Shown: one piece after another, positions 56,569-64,000 of the stretch
Layout: each line of letters opens with the position of its first letter
How positions within the stretch are numbered: the stretch's first letter is position 1
Origin: JBGSKY01 sp041740995
Lineage (GTDB): Bacteria > Planctomycetota > Planctomycetia > Pirellulales > Pirellulaceae
Assembly (NCBI GenBank): GCA_041740995.1
Contig: JBGSKY010000116.1
Span: forward strand, 1 to 64,000
Direction of reading: 5' to 3'
DNA length: 64,000 bases
The notes under the pieces: generated by a model
What the model was told of the DNA's origin: nothing
Database searches by the model: none
What the model saw: the letters and a program-made list of their open reading frames with translations, nothing else
Position numbers and translations under genes: made by a program

Positions 56569-57068
56569 AAGAACCGCGCCGTTTCATTGATGCGTCACCC
56601 TCTGATCAAGTTTAATTTACCGTTACACGACCATCATGTCTTGACCAAATACCTTAGCCCGTTGCGTTTTCAACATCCGAGGTGTTTAAAAGCGGCAACT
56701 AAATTCTGATACAGCTGCGGCAGCGTTTTTGATTGCATAAGCGGCAAACAGAGCGATGACGACGATGCAGTGATTGTCCGCGAAAATCCGTCCTGACGAC
56801 GTACGGATTAAAGATTCAAAATTTCATCGAAAATTCCTCTATGTGACGGTGGAAAAAAATGTTCTCAGACAGTAAATCAATGTCTCTGAACCACCACTGT
56901 ACAAGTCCGCGGTCGCCGAATCTGTGAGGTGTGCTACACTATTCCAAATAGGATTTGGTTCCTGTTTTTGCTTTTTCGCTCCAGTCAGACAATCCGTTTG
57001 ACGATCGCCGATGCATAGCGAAATTGAACTTAGTCGACCTGCACTTTTACTAATACTAAATAAAACTT
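56569..57068. other. Intergenic region between divergent Crp-type and nitroreductase genes
   Basis: 500 bp with only short, non-conserved open frames. The part next to the nitroreductase gene is AT-rich and must contain its promoter. I saw no clean Crp/Fnr-type palindrome or terminator. Confidence 0.4.
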
Positions 57069-57698
57069 ATGGCCAACGAAAACGATATCTATGTTCCGCA
57101 ATCAAAACTCGCGAACAATACCTATCCAATTCCAGCCGAGATGCAGAACCGCTGGAGCCCATACGTCTTTGACTCCAAACCTGTTGCTACGGATTTGATC
57201 GCGCAATGCTTTGACGCCGCGCGCTGGACCGCCTCAAGCTACAACGAACAACCATGGTTCTTTCTCGTTGCCTTCCGCGAACAAACTGCTGAGTTTCAAA
57301 AGATGATCGACTGTTTGGTTGAACCCAATCAAGCATGGGCGAAGTTCGCAAGTGTGTTGATCTTGTCGGCGACTAGTCCTACGTTCGCTCGAAATGGCAA
57401 GCCAAATGCAGTGCATCAACACGACCTGGGGCAAGCCGCAGCGCACTTCGCAATGCAGGCGACTGTTCTCGGATTGTCGGTCCATCAAATGAGCGGCATC
57501 GTGCCAGAAAAAGTCATCGAAACCTTCAAGATACCTGATGGCTTCGTACCGCAAACGGCTATCGCTGTCGGATATGCAACGCCGACGCCACAACCCGGTC
57601 AAGAGTCGCTGATTGAACGCGACGAAGCGCCACGCTCACGCAAAGCCATCGCTGATTTTGTCTTCCAGGGAACGTGGGACAACTCTTGGAAGGCGTGA
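57069..57698 (+). CDS. Nitroreductase-family FMN oxidoreductase
   Basis: A 209-residue flavoprotein that reduces nitro compounds, quinones or other acceptors with NAD(P)H. Family landmarks are AARWTASSYNEQPWFFLV (FMN-binding RxxPSS-like region, here ASSYNEQP), HDLGQAAAHFAMQATVLGLSVHQMSG and the C-terminal DDAPRSRK-type stretch (RDEAPRSRKAI). Length is normal. It is followed by a weakly palindromic AGGCTGACAGCCT at about 57728-57740, which may be part of a terminator. Confidence 0.92.
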   Translation: MANENDIYVPQSKLANNTYPIPAEMQNRWSPYVFDSKPVATDLIAQCFDAARWTASSYNEQPWFFLVAFREQTAEFQKMIDCLVEPNQAWAKFASVLILSATSPTFARNGKPNAVHQHDLGQAAAHFAMQATVLGLSVHQMSGIVPEKVIETFKIPDGFVPQTAIAVGYATPTPQPGQESLIERDEAPRSRKAIADFVFQGTWDNSWKA

Positions 57699-57813
57699 GA
57701 ATACACGTTGGTTTTGCTTTGTTGCAAAGGCTGACAGCCTGTGATGCCAAAGTGACCAGTTTCAACCATTCAACGATGAAGCGTTTGCCATCCGAAAAAC
57801 GAAAGTACTGCTT

Positions 57814-58629
57814 ATGAAACCGTTGGGAATGTTTTCATTAATGGTCATTATGACAGCGAACTTGGCCAGTGGACAAGTCATTGTTGGTCACCGTGGCGCT
57901 TCGTATGATGCACCCGAAAATACTTTGGCCGCTTTTCGCGAAGCGTTCGTCCAAGGCGCAGACGGCATCGAGGCAGACTTCTATTTCACGACCGACGACC
58001 AAATTGTTTGCATCCATGATGCCGACACGCTGCGAACAGGCGGTCAGAAGAAAGTGGTCGGACAATCTTCGTTAGCTGAACTGCAAAGCTTGGAATATGG
58101 CAGTTGGCTAGACAGCAAATTTGCTGGCGAACCGCTGCCAACATTTAAGCAAGTGATGCAATGCGTGCCCGATGGAAAACTTTTTGTAATCGAATTGAAA
58201 ACGGGACCTGAAATCGTCCCGCTTCTCAAAAGCGAACTCGATGCGATAACGATTGGTAAGCGAAAATTGTTGATCATCGCCTTTGATGCCGCGACCGTCG
58301 CCGCTTGCAAAACGGCGTTGCCAAATGTCCGTGTCCACTGGCTAACAAGCTTTAAAGAGAAAGCTGGCGAGTGGTCGCCGTCACTTGAACAGGTTGTAAA
58401 GACTGTGCGAGATTGCGGGGCAGATGGTGTCGGCCTGAATGGAAGTCTTGACGTTGTCGACGCGGACTTTGTGGCCGGTTTACAAACCGCTGGCATCACC
58501 GAGTTTCACGTATGGACAATCGACGACGCTGAACGCGCGAAAAAATTCGCTGGTCTTGGCGCCTTTGGCATCACCACCAACAGGCCAGAATTCATACGTC
58601 AGCAACTTGCTAATGACGCGGACCGATAA
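57814..58629 (+). CDS. Secreted glycerophosphodiester phosphodiesterase
   Basis: A 271-residue enzyme that splits glycerophosphodiesters into glycerol 3-phosphate and an alcohol. The signal peptide covers about residues 1-20 (MFSLMVIMTANLASG). Catalytic and metal residues are present: H26-R27-G28, PENT (34-37), E53-x-D55 and H68-D69. The TIM-barrel core follows with normal length. Its last 20 bp overlap the end of the convergent gene at 58610-59548. Confidence 0.94.
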   Translation: MKPLGMFSLMVIMTANLASGQVIVGHRGASYDAPENTLAAFREAFVQGADGIEADFYFTTDDQIVCIHDADTLRTGGQKKVVGQSSLAELQSLEYGSWLDSKFAGEPLPTFKQVMQCVPDGKLFVIELKTGPEIVPLLKSELDAITIGKRKLLIIAFDAATVAACKTALPNVRVHWLTSFKEKAGEWSPSLEQVVKTVRDCGADGVGLNGSLDVVDADFVAGLQTAGITEFHVWTIDDAERAKKFAGLGAFGITTNRPEFIRQQLANDADR

Positions 58630-59548
58630 GCGACTTGTCCAGCACTATCAAGTGTGGCAAATCACTGCGACCGCCATGCATCGTTCGGCGTCCGTTGACG
58701 CGATGATCAAAAACAAAAGAACCAGTTGCACAATTGCCCGCTTTCAAGCAGCGAAGAATGGCTGGTCGAAAACAAGTTGGACACTCAACGCGAAGCCCGT
58801 TTTCGTCAAGCAATCGGTGAATCGATTGAGCCAAACTTTGGTTGCCCGCTAAACTGTCGTGCCGCGTCCCCTGAAGTACGGCCAATCGTTGGCTAATCCG
58901 CTCGCGGATCTGCCGACGCTGCTGCATAAGTTCCATTGCAATCGCGTCGACCAGCCGTTGAGAACCGGTTGGATTGGCCGCTTCGATCGACAGCAGCGAA
59001 CTGCCAAAGCGATTAAGCAATTCCAGGCTATGCTCAAAACCTACGAGGACTGCGTCTCGATGCACTACGCCGGCAGAGACGTTTGCGGAATCAAAACGCA
59101 ACTCAATTACAATCTGCTCCCCAAACGATGTTGATAAAGCACCAAGTGCACGTTCAACATTCACCATAAATGGATCGCGAACCCAAAGAATTTGCTGTTT
59201 CTGGGCGGCAATTTCTAGGAGTCGTAAATCGCAATCGTCGGCTACGCTTTGCAGATCCACGGTATTCGCTCCATGATCTGGCCAGCGATAAAAGTGCGGA
59301 CGATCGACGCTGAGATATGTCAAGCGAACATCGGTTGGCGACCAAGCCAGATGCAACAATTCCGCGACCTTCGCGTATCGATTGCCGCTTGGCAAATCGC
59401 CGCCGCAAAGCAAATCCCGAAGTCCGTTTTCAAAGATTTCTAAGCGAACAGTGGGTGATGGCGTGGTAGTCGTAAAAGATTCGTTGTCATGATCGTCATG
59501 CAGCGCAACGGGAATTTCGAGGGCCTCCACGCCTTTTGTTTTTGTCAT
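58610..59548 (-). CDS. Conserved hypothetical protein with C-terminal Cys-rich motif
   Basis: A 312-residue cytoplasmic-looking protein, no signal peptide or membrane helix. The middle is helical (FGSSLLSIEAANPTG.., LMQQRRQIRERISQRL). The C-terminus has CPTC and CLKAGNC followed by FVFDHRVNGRRTMHGG, possibly a small zinc site. I do not recognise the family; I believe similar C-termini occur in other planctomycete proteins. It overlaps the glycerophosphodiesterase gene tail to tail by 20 bp. Confidence 0.75.
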   Translation of the reverse strand: MTKTKGVEALEIPVALHDDHDNESFTTTTPSPTVRLEIFENGLRDLLCGGDLPSGNRYAKVAELLHLAWSPTDVRLTYLSVDRPHFYRWPDHGANTVDLQSVADDCDLRLLEIAAQKQQILWVRDPFMVNVERALGALSTSFGEQIVIELRFDSANVSAGVVHRDAVLVGFEHSLELLNRFGSSLLSIEAANPTGSQRLVDAIAMELMQQRRQIRERISQRLAVLQGTRHDSLAGNQSLAQSIHRLLDENGLRVECPTCFRPAILRCLKAGNCATGSFVFDHRVNGRRTMHGGRSDLPHLIVLDKSLIGPRH

Positions 59549-59640
59549 CTGGAAAGACCGTCGAACTACAAATTTCTTCGCCCGTCCAGGCGCATCGTTA
59601 ACCGATGAAGATTCCTTGAATCGAATCGCGAGACTTAGCG

Positions 59641-59703
59641 CTTATCCGAAAAGGGGTCTGATCCTTTGGAGGAACGGAGAGGATCAGACCCCTTTTCGGA
59701 TAG
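59641..59703. repeat. Dispersed hairpin repeat, copy 2
   Basis: Perfect 22-base arms (59643-59664 and 59681-59702, starting TATCCGAAAAGGGG) enclose the 16-base loop TTTGGAGGAACGGAGA, identical to copy 1 at 22864-22924. Near the loop a T-A pair here corresponds to a C-G pair in copy 1. It lies 5 bp beyond the stop of the small membrane ORF at 59708 and 93 bp before the gene starting at 59548. Confidence 0.95.
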
Positions 59704-59707
59704 CTTC

Positions 59708-59989
59708 TTAAAGTTTAGTCGCCAGCATATCGACTGCAAAGCGGAAACTGATATGAAAGTTGTCGTTGGCTCGAAAGCTTGACAAGATTATGGAAGCCGC
59801 AAGCAAGAATGCTGCGATGATAAGCGACCGCAAATTAAATGTGCATTGCGATCCGTCGTGGTATCGACCATGCAGAACTGAGTTCAATTCAAATTCGTAA
59901 CGTAGAATTGAGGAAGCGAGACAAGCGAGACAGACAACCAGACAGAACCATCGGTGCACACACTTCTTTATGACAAGCCAACGCATCAT
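59708..59989 (-). CDS. Possible small two-helix membrane protein
   Basis: 93 residues from ATG 59989 (MMRWLVIKKC). Two hydrophobic stretches are visible (about 15-29: WFCLVVCLACLASSI; about 53-67: LIIAAFLLAASIILS). Its first 20 bp overlap the start of putA on the other strand, which lowers the odds that both starts are right. The hairpin repeat just past its stop would make a natural terminator. No family is recognised. Confidence 0.4.
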   Translation of the reverse strand: MMRWLVIKKCVHRWFCLVVCLACLASSILRYEFELNSVLHGRYHDGSQCTFNLRSLIIAAFLLAASIILSSFRANDNFHISFRFAVDMLATKL

Positions 59990-62900
59990 GAGAGATTCAA
60001 AAATCGATGATCGGCAGCGATTTTCGAAATACGATGTGCTCCTGTCAGACGAAGATGCATCGATATGCAAGCGGGCAATTGAAGTCGCGGAACAATTGCT
60101 TCAATCGGCGTTGCAGCAGCAATCCCGCGCCGAACTTGCCGAATCGGCAAAGCTAGGGCGAATGATGAACGACTCAAAAGGCAAAGCATTTACCTTCGCG
60201 ATGGTCGATCAAGTATTTCGCAGTAAGAACGCTGCGGCTTCAGCGCGACGTTGGCGCGGTCTATTGCGAAACTTTGGCATTCCGACGTATTTCAGTTTGG
60301 CCGATCGATTGATGATCAGGCTTGGCGCGATCGCAAGTCGCTTGCTGCCTGCTTTGGTCATGCCGGCCATTGCTTCGAAGATGCGGGCAGATAGTTCGCA
60401 CGTAATTTTATCGGGCGAACCAAGCTCGTTAAGCAACTATCTTGTTGAGCGAAAGCACGGTGGCTTTCGTGTCAATGTGAACCATCTAGGCGAGGCTGTT
60501 TTAGGCGAGGAAGAAGCCGCTCGACGGCTGCAAAACGTATTATCGCATTTGGCCGATCCGCAAGTTGATTACGTTTCGATCAAGATTTCGGCAATCTTTA
60601 GCCAAATCAATTTGATCGCTTGGGACGAGACATTGGCCGCAATAAAATCTCGGTTGAGAACACTCTATCGGGTTGCTGCAAAGGGTGCGAAATTCGTCAA
60701 TCTCGATATGGAGGAGTATCGCGACCTTGCGATGACAATTGCCGCGTTTCGCGAAGTTTTAGATGAACCAGAATTCTTCGCGTTGACGGCTGGAATTGTA
60801 TTGCAAGCGTACCTGCCAGATTCTGCGGCCGCGCAACGTGAGCTGACTGATTGGGCTAGGCAGCGAGTAAATGCGGGAGGTGCGGCAATCAAAATCCGAC
60901 TCGTGAAGGGAGCAAATCTAGCCATGGAAGCAGTCGAAGCGGAAATGCATGGCTGGAAGTCAGCGACGTATGAGTCTAAACATGAGACGGACGCGAACTT
61001 TCGCCGTATGTTGGAGTTCGGTTGCCAACCGGAAAACGCAGCGGCCGTTCGCTTGGGAGTAGCTAGCCACAATTTGTTCGACGTGGCTCTTGCAATCACA
61101 TTGCGAGATAAGTGCGGCGTTCATGAACGCATCGAATTTGAGATGCTCGAAGGCATGGCTAATCATCAAGCTCGAGCCACGCGGGAGTTGGCAGGCAACT
61201 TGCTGTTCTATGCGCCGATTGTGCAACGCGACGATTTTCTTAGCGCGATGGCTTACTTGATTCGTCGATTGGACGAGAACACCGCGCCTGAAAATTTTCT
61301 TCGCGATATGTTCGCTATGCGTCCGGGCTCTCCACAATTCGAAACCCAAAAGAAACGCTTTGTACAGGGTTGGGCTGATCGCAAAACGGTAGCTGATTTG
61401 TCGCGACGAGCGGAGCCAGCAATTGAGCCAGCGAAGATGCAAAAATTTGCAAACGAGCCCGACTCCGATTGGACAAGGCAAGCGATTCGAAAGACTTTGA
61501 ACGATGCAATTTCCGCTTGGAAGCCAGAACCGCTACCCAGCTTGCCTGAGCTCGATTCAATGCTTCGAGATGCTGAACAGGCTCATGCCCAATGGAGTTC
61601 GTTGCCAACATCGCAACGCGCTTTATTGCTAAATCGAGCGGCTGATCTGATGTCCGATCAGCGATACGTTGCCATTGCTTGCCTGCAAAGCGACGGAAGT
61701 AAATCCATCGCCGACGCGGATGGCGAAGTCTCCGAAGCGATCGATTTCGCACGCTACTATGCGCGAACGGCAGACGTTCCGCCTGGAGTACAATCCGATG
61801 CGCTGGGGACTATTGCGGTCGTCTCGCCTTGGAATTTCCCCTACGCAATTCCAGCCGGCGGTGTGTTCGCTGCATTGATGGCGGGTAACTGTGTGGTTCT
61901 CAAGCCCGCACCGGCGACAGCACAAACGGCGTGGTTGCTGGTTCAGCAATTGTGGGCCGCCGGTATACCGAAAGATGTTTTGCAATTCTTCCCATGTCCT
62001 GATGGCGATATTGGTCAGTCGCTCATCACCGACGAAAGAATTGCCTCCGTCGTACTGACTGGCAGTTACGAAACCGCTCGCATGTTTCAAAGCTGGCGAC
62101 CAAATGTCAGATTGCTTGCCGAGACGAGCGGAAAAAACGCGTTGATCGTGACCGCGCAAGCCGACCGCGAGTTGGCGATTAAAGACCTTGTGCGTTCGGC
62201 GTTTGGACATTCAGGTCAGAAATGCAGTGCGGCCAGTCTGGCGATTCTGGAGGCGGAAGTGTACGACGATCCGATATTCCGACGCCAGCTTTGCGATGCG
62301 GCGGCGAGTTTGCATGCAGGGCCGTCGACGGACCCTCGAAGCGTTGTGACACCATTGGTGATTGAGCCCTCAAGCGACTTACGACGTGCGCTGACAACGC
62401 TCGACGATGGCGAGCAATGGTTGCTGCAACCACGACGTCTAGAATCTTATGGAGCGCTTTGGACGCCTGGCATCAAACTGGGTGTTCGCGCGGGTTCATG
62501 GTTTCATCGCACTGAATGTTTCGGTCCAGTGCTTGGGCTGATGCGAGCGCAATCGTTGGCAGAAGCAACGCAGTGGCAGAACGCAACCGACTACGGCTTG
62601 ACCGCTGGCTTGCACTCGCTGGACATGGAAGAAGTTGCATGGTGGCGAGATCGCGTCGATGCGGGAAACCTATATGTCAATCGTCCGATTACCGGCGCGA
62701 TCGTGCAGCGGCAGCCGTTTGGTGGTTGGAAACGTTCTTGCATCGGACCGGGTGCGAAAGCGGGCGGTCCGAACTATATGATGAACTTCCGCCGCCTGAG
62801 CGACGCTGTCGCGTACGAAATCGATTATTGCGGCGACTACAAAGCCGCTTGGCAACAACACTTCGCAATTGAGCATGATCCGTCAGGTTTGCGTTGCGAG

Positions 62901-63287
62901 TCGAACCGCTTTCGATATCGTCCATCGCGAGGCGTGATTTTGCGGCTCAATCGTCGAAACGAATTCGACATCAATCGTGCGAAGAAAGCTTCGGAGTTAT
63001 GTGGCGTCCCATTGCTTCTGAGCATCCGCGACGATGAAAGCGATGCTGATTTTATTCATCGATTGCCCGAACTGGTCGCCAACGCTGAATTCTTTCGAAC
63101 GGTTGAGTTACCCAGCGACGACGTCTTGCGAGTTGTTCATGCAGCTGGTCTAAACTGGATCAACTCGCCGATCGTTTCAGTTGGCCGAATTGAGCTGACA
63201 CGTTGGCTCCGCGAACAAAGCGTCAGCGAGACACTGCACCGCTATGGTCAGATTCAAGCATCAGATTTGGAAATTTCAAAAAAGTGA
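59970..63287 (+). CDS. putA: Bifunctional proline dehydrogenase / glutamate-semialdehyde dehydrogenase (PutA)
   Basis: Oxidises proline to glutamate in two steps on one 1105-residue chain. The FAD-dependent proline dehydrogenase barrel (about 150-450) shows VNHLGEAVLGEEEA, VSIKISAIFSQI, RLVKGANLAMEAVEAE and EMLEGMANHQARA. The aldehyde dehydrogenase domain (about 520-965) shows SPWNFPYAIPAGG, AETSGKNALIV and the catalytic cysteine in GHSGQKCSAA. A ~140-residue C-terminal extension follows. There is no N-terminal ribbon-helix-helix DNA-binding domain, so it is not an autorepressor like E. coli PutA. ATG at 59988 is an alternative start. Confidence 0.95.
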   Translation: MTSQRIMRDSKIDDRQRFSKYDVLLSDEDASICKRAIEVAEQLLQSALQQQSRAELAESAKLGRMMNDSKGKAFTFAMVDQVFRSKNAAASARRWRGLLRNFGIPTYFSLADRLMIRLGAIASRLLPALVMPAIASKMRADSSHVILSGEPSSLSNYLVERKHGGFRVNVNHLGEAVLGEEEAARRLQNVLSHLADPQVDYVSIKISAIFSQINLIAWDETLAAIKSRLRTLYRVAAKGAKFVNLDMEEYRDLAMTIAAFREVLDEPEFFALTAGIVLQAYLPDSAAAQRELTDWARQRVNAGGAAIKIRLVKGANLAMEAVEAEMHGWKSATYESKHETDANFRRMLEFGCQPENAAAVRLGVASHNLFDVALAITLRDKCGVHERIEFEMLEGMANHQARATRELAGNLLFYAPIVQRDDFLSAMAYLIRRLDENTAPENFLRDMFAMRPGSPQFETQKKRFVQGWADRKTVADLSRRAEPAIEPAKMQKFANEPDSDWTRQAIRKTLNDAISAWKPEPLPSLPELDSMLRDAEQAHAQWSSLPTSQRALLLNRAADLMSDQRYVAIACLQSDGSKSIADADGEVSEAIDFARYYARTADVPPGVQSDALGTIAVVSPWNFPYAIPAGGVFAALMAGNCVVLKPAPATAQTAWLLVQQLWAAGIPKDVLQFFPCPDGDIGQSLITDERIASVVLTGSYETARMFQSWRPNVRLLAETSGKNALIVTAQADRELAIKDLVRSAFGHSGQKCSAASLAILEAEVYDDPIFRRQLCDAAASLHAGPSTDPRSVVTPLVIEPSSDLRRALTTLDDGEQWLLQPRRLESYGALWTPGIKLGVRAGSWFHRTECFGPVLGLMRAQSLAEATQWQNATDYGLTAGLHSLDMEEVAWWRDRVDAGNLYVNRPITGAIVQRQPFGGWKRSCIGPGAKAGGPNYMMNFRRLSDAVAYEIDYCGDYKAAWQQHFAIEHDPSGLRCESNRFRYRPSRGVILRLNRRNEFDINRAKKASELCGVPLLLSIRDDESDADFIHRLPELVANAEFFRTVELPSDDVLRVVHAAGLNWINSPIVSVGRIELTRWLREQSVSETLHRYGQIQASDLEISKK

Positions 63288-63332
63288 ATCCCACTTCTAA
63301 TCGATCGTTTCGAATCGGAATGTTTACGTAGG

Positions 63333-64000
63333 TCATCGGACCGCAGCGCGACAAACTTCCGGCAGTTGCGATGCATCTTGCAACATATACGCTGCCACGC
63401 GTTGCGACATCATTAGGCCGGCGAGGTCGGCAGCGACTAGCGGATCGGGCTGGTTTACGATTACTGATACCGCGTAACCCGATTGAACCAGCAGTCCGAG
63501 CGCGATTGCTGTTCGTTCGTCTGCATCTTGTAAGATGATCAGCAAGGAAGCGTCTCGTGGCAATTGGCTTCGCGATTCCATTAGTAGGTCCGCCAGCAAC
63601 ATGCCATCAGTTCGTTCTAGACGGGCGAGTGTTCGATGCAGTTCGTCAAAATGCTCAGGGCCACGACCAGCCGATATGATGATTGGTCGCAAGCGATCCG
63701 ATTGCATTCGCATTTCGGAAGCGTCGAGGATAGCTTGACGATCTTCTGTTGATGCTGGTACAGAACTTGATCGCGCGATCCGATCTGCAGCATCACGACC
63801 GTTGCTGACCAAGCCGAACTGTTGGTTTTCGAGATATAGTTTGTGGGCGATACTGGCGGCCGCGGTTACTGCGAGATCCGTTCGCTGGGGTTCGTGATGT
63901 TCAGGATTGCTGCTTCGATGCATGTCAATTATCAACATCGCGCCGGCCACACAAGTTGGCTCAAAGATCTTCGTATGCAGTTTGCCGGTTCGCGCGGTGG
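63333..64000 (-). CDS. DUF58-domain protein, 5' end outside the window
   Basis: The frame is open to the right edge, so the gene is partial here (222 codons including the stop visible). The visible start ARTGKLHTKIFEP followed by a hydrophobic LIID strand is the core of DUF58, a von Willebrand A-like domain commonly paired with MoxR ATPases in planctomycetes and others. The Asp in MLIIDMHRSSN fits the DxSxS-type metal site only loosely. A MoxR gene would be expected further right. It converges with putA, 45 bp apart. Confidence 0.82.
   Translation of the reverse strand, partial: TARTGKLHTKIFEPTCVAGAMLIIDMHRSSNPEHHEPQRTDLAVTAAASIAHKLYLENQQFGLVSNGRDAADRIARSSSVPASTEDRQAILDASEMRMQSDRLRPIIISAGRGPEHFDELHRTLARLERTDGMLLADLLMESRSQLPRDASLLIILQDADERTAIALGLLVQSGYAVSVIVNQPDPLVAADLAGLMMSQRVAAYMLQDASQLPEVCRAAVR

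Noticed and set aside
57700..57760. Further copy of the 9310-9372 repeat after the nitroreductase gene
   Set aside because: Only a short AGGCTGACAGCCTGTG resemblance is present; the long arms are missing, so it cannot be called the same element.
1..64000. CRISPR array, prophage or insertion sequence
   Set aside because: No regularly spaced direct repeats, no cas, integrase or transposase motifs, and no terminal inverted repeats with target duplications were seen. The only repeats are short hairpins and one microsatellite.

Overview
The window reads as chromosomal DNA of a planctomycete, most likely a Pirellulaceae-type bacterium. Pointers are the many long lineage-restricted secreted or membrane proteins, short operons separated by sizeable gaps, a TIGR03790-like protein, a DUF3467 protein, a DUF58-type protein, and short hairpin repeats scattered between genes. 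Assignment to genus is not possible from the sequence alone. No phage, transposase, rRNA operon or CRISPR array was seen.

Layout. 0.1-3.2 kb: a tRNA-Gln with its promoter, a small membrane protein, an orphan beta-class DNA methyltransferase and a secreted sugar dehydrogenase, all on the minus strand. 3.9-9.3 kb: a minus-strand operon of a YtrA-type GntR repressor, an ABC ATPase, a large ABC permease and a membrane-anchored partner, with a clear promoter/operator at its head. 9.4-14.3 kb: pdxJ, a TPR membrane protein, mannose-6-phosphate isomerase and a SpoU-type RNA methyltransferase. 14.5-21.4 kb: B12-dependent ribonucleotide reductase behind a promoter with a 16-bp palindrome, then a very large LptA/LptC-like protein ending in a hexanucleotide repeat. 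21.4-29.1 kb: an S41 protease, a Wzz-type chain-length protein, a TolC-family protein, and ubiX-ubiE. 29.3-37.6 kb: a large secreted protein of unknown role, a nucleotide-translocase-like carrier, a small membrane protein, a PfkB sugar kinase, a TIGR03790-like protein and a DUF3467 protein.

37.7-46.4 kb holds the most unusual cluster: three consecutive genes that all end in HlyD-type adaptor modules. One is fused to two GAF-like domains, one is a lipoprotein, and one is fused to a PqqD-like domain and an M50 (site-2) metalloprotease. No ABC, RND or MFS pump lies next to them. An FHA-like, very acidic, membrane-anchored protein lies just upstream. This looks like an export or signalling assembly whose inner-membrane component is the M50 protein.

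46.9-59.5 kb: a DksA-like zinc protein, an E1-like (ThiF/MoeB) adenylyltransferase, a SHOCT protein, a gene-poor stretch of 1.9 kb, a lipoprotein, an L,D-transpeptidase, pyrE, a PD-(D/E)XK-like protein, a Crp/Fnr regulator paired with a membrane zinc protein, a nitroreductase, a glycerophosphodiesterase and a convergent overlapping gene of unknown role. 59.6-64 kb: a hairpin repeat, a small membrane ORF, bifunctional PutA, and a DUF58-type gene that runs off the right edge.

Starts were moved inward from the longest reading frame where an ATG/GTG/TTG with a ribosome-binding site or a signal peptide argued for it. Those choices are noted entry by entry.
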